DNA of 64,000 bases from Streptomyces sp. G-G2 (lineage in GTDB: Bacteria; Actinomycetota; Actinomycetes; Streptomycetales; Streptomycetaceae): assembly GCF_030063135.1 (NCBI RefSeq), contig NZ_JASISO010000006.1, positions 1 to 64,000 on the forward strand, in the 5' to 3' direction. This document shows positions 60,381-64,000 of the stretch, piece after piece. The position numbers and the translations under genes were made by a program. The stretch's first letter is position 1, and every line of letters begins with the position of its first letter. The notes beneath the pieces were generated by a model. That model did no database searches and was not told the origin of the DNA. It saw only the letters and a list, made by a program, of their open reading frames with translations.

Positions 60381-61283
60381 ATGACTCAGTTGCACCCCGT
60401 GATCAAGAAGGCCGTCATCCCGGCCGCGGGCCTCGGCACTCGCTTCCTTCCGGCGACGAAGGCCACCCCGAAGGAAATGCTCCCGGTCGTGGACAAGCCG
60501 GCCATCCAGTACGTGGTCGAGGAGGCCGTCGCGGCCGGACTCGACGACGTACTCATGATCACTGGGCGTAACAAGCGTCCCCTGGAAGACCACTTCGACC
60601 GGAACTACGAGCTGGAGTCGGCCCTCATCGCCAAGGGCGACGACGACCGGCTGAAGAAGGTCCAGGAATCCAGCGACCTGGCCACCATGCACTACGTCCG
60701 CCAGGGCGACCCGCGCGGCCTCGGCCACGCCGTCCTCTGCGCCGCCCCGCACGTGGGCGACGAGCCCTTCGCCGTCCTCCTCGGCGACGACCTGATCGAC
60801 CCGCGCGACCCGCTGCTCCAGCAGATGGTCGAGCTGCAGCAGCGCACCGGCGGAACCGTCATCGCGCTGATGGAGGTGGACCCCAAGTCCATCCACCTCT
60901 ACGGCTGCGCCGCCGTCGAGAACACCGACGAGGACGGGATCGTCCGGATCACCGGTCTGGTCGAGAAGCCGGACGCGGACGAGGCACCCAGCAACTACGC
61001 GATCATCGGACGCTACGTCCTCAGCCCCACGATCTTCGACATACTGCGGGAGACCGAGCCGGGCCGCGGTGGGGAGATCCAGCTCACCGACGCCCTGCAG
61101 AAGCTGGCCGCCGACGAATCCATCGGCGGCCCGGTGCACGGCGTGGTCTTCCGGGGCCGTCGCTACGACACCGGGGACCGCGGGGACTACCTGCGGGCCA
61201 TCGTCCGCCTCGCGTGCGAGCGCGAGGACCTGGGCCCGGAGTTCCGCACCTGGCTTCACAGTTACGTCACGGAGGAGATGTAG
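60381..61283 (+). CDS. galU: UTP-glucose-1-phosphate uridylyltransferase
   Basis: This 300-residue enzyme makes UDP-glucose, a precursor of cell-wall and exopolysaccharide sugars, and so may supply the cluster at 15-25 kb. The nucleotidyltransferase signature KAVIPAAGLGTRFLPATKAT (with PKEMLPVVDKPAIQY following) is complete, and IVEKP-like GLVEKPDADEAPSNYAIIGR is present. No truncation. It shares a short gap of four bases with moeA, but their functions are unrelated. Confidence 0.96.
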   Translation: MTQLHPVIKKAVIPAAGLGTRFLPATKATPKEMLPVVDKPAIQYVVEEAVAAGLDDVLMITGRNKRPLEDHFDRNYELESALIAKGDDDRLKKVQESSDLATMHYVRQGDPRGLGHAVLCAAPHVGDEPFAVLLGDDLIDPRDPLLQQMVELQQRTGGTVIALMEVDPKSIHLYGCAAVENTDEDGIVRITGLVEKPDADEAPSNYAIIGRYVLSPTIFDILRETEPGRGGEIQLTDALQKLAADESIGGPVHGVVFRGRRYDTGDRGDYLRAIVRLACEREDLGPEFRTWLHSYVTEEM

Positions 61284-61287
61284 CACC

Positions 61288-62628
61288 TTGACCAGTTCCG
61301 CACCGGGGGAAACCGGCCACCAGCGCCTGTGGTCGGTCGACGAGCACCTCGCGGACGTCCTCGCCACGGTCCGGCCGCTGGAGCCGATCGAGCTCCAGCT
61401 GCTGGACGCCCAGGGCTGTGTCCTGGTCGAGGACGTCACCGTGCCCGTCGCCCTGCCGCCCTTCGACAACAGCTCCATGGACGGGTACGCCGTCCGCGTC
61501 GCCGATGTCCAGGGTGCGAGCGAGGAGTTCCCCGCGGTGCTGACGGTCATCGGGGACGTCGCGGCGGGCAGCGGAGACCTGCCCACCGTCGGCCCCGGCG
61601 AAGCCGCCCGCATCATGACCGGAGCCCCGCTGCCCCCCGGCGCGGAAGCCGTCGTACCGGTCGAATGGACCGACGGCGGTACGGGCGGCGGCGCGGCCTC
61701 GGGGATGACCCCGGCCAGTGCGGATCCCGACGGCGCGGGCGGCGAGGTCCGGGTGCACCGGGCCGCCGAGGCCCGCGCGCACGTCCGCCCGCGCGGCAGC
61801 GACGTACAGGCCGGGGACCTCGCGCTGAGCGCGGGCACCGTGCTCGGCCCCCCGCAGATCGCGCTGCTCGCCGCCATCGGACGCGCCACCGTCCGGGTGC
61901 GCCCGCGCGCCCGGGTGGTCGTCATGTCCACCGGCAGTGAACTGGTCCAGCCCGGCGAACCGTTGACCGACGGCCGGATCTACGACTCCAACAGCTTCGC
62001 GCTGGCCGCCGCGGCCCGCGACGCCGGAGCCATCGCCTACCGCGTCGGCGCGGTCGCCGACGACGCCGACACGCTGCGCTCCACCATCGAGGACCAACTG
62101 ATCCGGGCCGACCTGGTCGTGACGACGGGCGGCGTCAGCGTCGGCGCGTACGACGTGGTCAAGGAGGCGCTGACCAGCGTGTCCCGCGGTGAGGACGACG
62201 TCGACGCCGCGGGGGTGGACTTCCGCAAGCTCGCCATGCAGCCCGGCAAGCCGCAGGGCTTCGGCACGGTCGGCCCCGACCACACCCCGCTGCTCGCCCT
62301 GCCCGGCAACCCGGTGTCGTCGTACGTCTCCTTCGAACTCTTCGTCCGCCCCGCGATCCGGGCCCTGATGGGCCTGCCCGCCGCGGATCCGCACCGTCCG
62401 GTGCTCCGGGCCGCGCTCCGGGCCGACAAGGCGCTGCGCTCCCCGGCCGGGCGCCGCCAGTTCCTGCGCGGCGCGTACGACCCGGCGGCCGGCACGGTCT
62501 CCCCGGTCGGCGGATCGGGTTCGCACCTGATCGCCGCCCTGGCGCACGCGGACTCGCTGATGGTCGTACCGGAGGACGTCACCTCGGTCGAGCCCGGGAC
62601 CGAGCTGGAAGTGGTCCTGCTCGGCTGA
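61288..62628 (+). CDS. moeA: Molybdopterin molybdenumtransferase
   Basis: This 446-residue enzyme inserts molybdate into adenylated molybdopterin. It has FDNSSMDGYAVRVADV, MTGAPLPPGAEAVVPVEWTD and the MoeA/Glp core VVVMSTGSELVQPGEPL with VTTGGVSVGAYDVVKEAL and ALPGNPVSSYVSFELFV. The TTG at 61288 follows GGAGGAG at correct spacing and gives a full-length protein. A Gly/Ser insertion (about 130-150) is unusual but lies in a loop. It begins the moeA-moaC-mogA operon, which supplies the cofactor for the molybdoenzyme at 43906. Confidence 0.95.
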   Translation: MTSSAPGETGHQRLWSVDEHLADVLATVRPLEPIELQLLDAQGCVLVEDVTVPVALPPFDNSSMDGYAVRVADVQGASEEFPAVLTVIGDVAAGSGDLPTVGPGEAARIMTGAPLPPGAEAVVPVEWTDGGTGGGAASGMTPASADPDGAGGEVRVHRAAEARAHVRPRGSDVQAGDLALSAGTVLGPPQIALLAAIGRATVRVRPRARVVVMSTGSELVQPGEPLTDGRIYDSNSFALAAAARDAGAIAYRVGAVADDADTLRSTIEDQLIRADLVVTTGGVSVGAYDVVKEALTSVSRGEDDVDAAGVDFRKLAMQPGKPQGFGTVGPDHTPLLALPGNPVSSYVSFELFVRPAIRALMGLPAADPHRPVLRAALRADKALRSPAGRRQFLRGAYDPAAGTVSPVGGSGSHLIAALAHADSLMVVPEDVTSVEPGTELEVVLLG

Positions 62629-62701
62629 ACCCCGCCCGGTGCGGGTAGCGTGTTGCACCACACAGGCCCTTGCGGGGCCCGGACGGGAGCGGCACGCACT
62701 T

Positions 62702-63181
62702 ATGAGCACGCACAGCAGGCTGACGCACATCGACGAGGCCGGCGCGGCCCGGATGGTCGACGTGTCCGAGAAGGACGTCACGACCCGGACGGCCCGCGCG
62801 AGCGGCCGCGTCCTCGTGTCGCCCCGGGTGATCGAACTGCTGCGGGGCGAGGGCGTGCCCAAGGGCGACGCCCTCGCCACCGCGCGGATCGCCGGGATCA
62901 TGGGCGCGAAGCGGACCCCCGACCTGATCCCGCTGTGCCACCCGCTGGCCGTCTCGGGCGTCAAGGTCGACCTGTCGGTGACGGACGACGCCGTGGAGAT
63001 CCTCGCCACCGTCAAGACCACCGACCGTACGGGCGTCGAGATGGAGGCGCTGACCGCCGTCGCGGTCGCCGGACTCACCGTGATCGACATGGTCAAGGCC
63101 GTGGACAAGGGCGCGGTCATCACCGACGTCCGGGTGGAGGAGAAGACCGGCGGCACGTCCGGCGACTGGAACCGCGCGTGA
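62702..63181 (+). CDS. moaC: Cyclic pyranopterin monophosphate synthase
   Basis: This 159-residue enzyme completes the first step of molybdenum cofactor synthesis with MoaA. Hallmarks are LTHIDEAGAARMVDVSEKDV, the catalytic DLIPLCHPLAVSGVKVD, and GVEMEALTAVAVAGLTVIDM with KAVDKG. No moaA is in the window. The GTG of the next gene overlaps its stop (63178-63181). Confidence 0.96.
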   Translation: MSTHSRLTHIDEAGAARMVDVSEKDVTTRTARASGRVLVSPRVIELLRGEGVPKGDALATARIAGIMGAKRTPDLIPLCHPLAVSGVKVDLSVTDDAVEILATVKTTDRTGVEMEALTAVAVAGLTVIDMVKAVDKGAVITDVRVEEKTGGTSGDWNRA

Positions 63182-63768
63182 ACGCCCCGCGGGGCGGCGA
63201 GGTCCACAGCCACAGCCACACCCCCGTGGGCGGCGAGGCCTGGAGCCACGCCCCGGCCGCCGCCGAGGCCGCCGCCCCGCTGCGCGCCCTGGTCGTCACC
63301 GCCTCCAACCGCGCCGCGCGGGGCGTGTACGCCGACAAGGGCGGCCCGCTGCTCGCGGACGCCCTGGCCGGTCTCGGCTTCGCGGTGGACGGCCCGCGCG
63401 TGGTGCCGGACGGGGACCCCGTCGAGCAGGCCCTGCGCGAAGGGGTGGCCGCCGGGTACGACGTCATCCTCACGACCGGCGGTACCGGGATCTCGCCCAC
63501 CGACCGGACCCCGGACGCCACCGCGCGGGTCCTGGACTACGAGGTCCCCGGCATCCCGCAGGCCATCCGCGCCGAGGGCCTGGCGAAGGTACCGACCGCC
63601 GCCCTGTCCCGGGGCCTGGCGGGGGTGGCCGGGCACACGCTGATCGTCAACCTGCCGGGTTCGACCGGCGGCGTACGGGACGGCCTGACCGTCCTGGACC
63701 GCATCCTGCTCCACGCCGTCGACCAGATCCGGGGCGGCGACCATCCCAGACCCGGGAGCCCGAGCTGA
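63178..63768 (+). CDS. mog: Molybdopterin adenylyltransferase (MogA/MoaB)
   Basis: This 196-residue enzyme adenylates molybdopterin before molybdate insertion by MoeA. An N-terminal extension rich in His, Ser and Ala (about 30 residues; VHSHSHTP) precedes the fold. VVTASNRAARGVYADKGGPL, TTGGTGISPTDRTPD and LIVNLPGSTGGVRDG are the family motifs. GTG start is fixed by the 4-nt overlap with moaC. The His-rich extension could bind metal, but this is speculation. Confidence 0.93.
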   Translation: MNAPRGGEVHSHSHTPVGGEAWSHAPAAAEAAAPLRALVVTASNRAARGVYADKGGPLLADALAGLGFAVDGPRVVPDGDPVEQALREGVAAGYDVILTTGGTGISPTDRTPDATARVLDYEVPGIPQAIRAEGLAKVPTAALSRGLAGVAGHTLIVNLPGSTGGVRDGLTVLDRILLHAVDQIRGGDHPRPGSPS

Positions 63769-64000
63769 ACGGACCCACCTGGCCGGTGGTGCTGACGGAC
63801 GGCGATGTCACGCTCCGGCCGATAAGAGTCCGTGACCAGCGCGCCTGGCGCGAGGTGAACCGGCGCAACCGCGACTGGCTGCGGCCGTGGGAGGCGACGA
63901 TCCCGCCCGCCGCGCCCTGGGGGCCGGTCGTGCAGCGGCCGACGTACCGCCAGATGGTCCGCCATCTGCGGGCCGAGGCCAACGGGGGCCGGATGCTGCC
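63765..64000 (+). CDS. RimJ/RimL-type GNAT acetyltransferase, truncated by window end
   Basis: The visible 78 residues read DGDVTLRPIRVRDQRAWREV, then NRRNRDWLRPWEATIP, typical of ribosomal-protein or amino-acid N-acetyltransferases of the RimJ group. There is no ATG. A CTG at 63765 overlaps the mogA stop (CTGA) with GGGAG upstream; GTGs at 63786 and 63789 are alternatives with weaker sites. The catalytic acetyl-CoA-binding part lies outside the window. Confidence 0.8.
   Translation, partial: MNGPTWPVVLTDGDVTLRPIRVRDQRAWREVNRRNRDWLRPWEATIPPAAPWGPVVQRPTYRQMVRHLRAEANGGRML

Overview
The window is from a Streptomyces chromosome. The GC content is very high with strong third-position bias, GTG/TTG/CTG starts and 4-nt overlaps are frequent, and the region carries chaplins, rodlins, a PAS-GAF-PP2C-HATPase phosphatase and several Streptomyces-type hypothetical families.

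Layout. The left edge holds the first codons of an IS982-type transposase (minus strand), followed by a non-coding stretch with a dispersed repeat. 0.4-7 kb: a WYL regulator divergent from a DHA2 efflux pump, then a fructose operon (DeoR-type regulator, 1-phosphofructokinase, PTS IIABC) with overlapping stops and starts. 7-8.8 kb: a DUF6227-type protein and a VKOR-type quinone oxidoreductase. 8.9-15 kb: an aerial-surface cluster with two rodlins, two short chaplins, one long LAETG-anchored chaplin that has only one chaplin domain, one chaplin broken by a single-base frameshift, and three other secreted proteins. 15-27 kb: an exopolysaccharide cluster (two GT4 glycosyltransferases, initiating phosphoglycosyltransferase, O-antigen-ligase-like polymerase, MurJ/Wzx-like flippase, deacetylase, Wzz-like protein, BioF2/FemAB-type acyltransferase) with a GH26-like secreted glycosidase. 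27-37 kb: an ATP-grasp enzyme, a flavoprotein, the SpoIIE-type phosphatase, small hypothetical and secreted proteins, a cytochrome P450 and LtrA.

37.6-49.3 kb is the most unusual region: narK - pflB - pflA - cytochrome-b-like protein - molybdopterin oxidoreductase - four-cluster ferredoxin - Rieske protein - small membrane protein - narK. It combines an apparently complete pyruvate formate-lyase with its radical-SAM activase and a NasA/NarB-like molybdoenzyme module that appears to couple to quinol through a b-type cytochrome and a Rieske protein. Upstream of pflB is a perfect match to the Rex (NADH-sensing repressor) operator, TTGTGAA-N4-TTCACAA, with a weaker DosR-like box ten bases further on. 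This suggests redox-controlled anaerobic or microaerobic pyruvate, formate and nitrate metabolism in a normally aerobic genus.

49.3-64 kb looks like a housekeeping block: mscL, a SAF-domain protein, alpha/beta hydrolase, MTA phosphorylase, FmdB zinc ribbon, MFS transporter, a K+/H+ antiporter apparently starting at CTG, penicillin acylase, 5-formyl-THF cyclo-ligase, galU, and moeA-moaC-mogA, which supply the molybdenum cofactor the 44-kb enzyme needs. A RimJ-type acetyltransferase runs off the right edge. I saw no rRNA, tRNA or CRISPR array.
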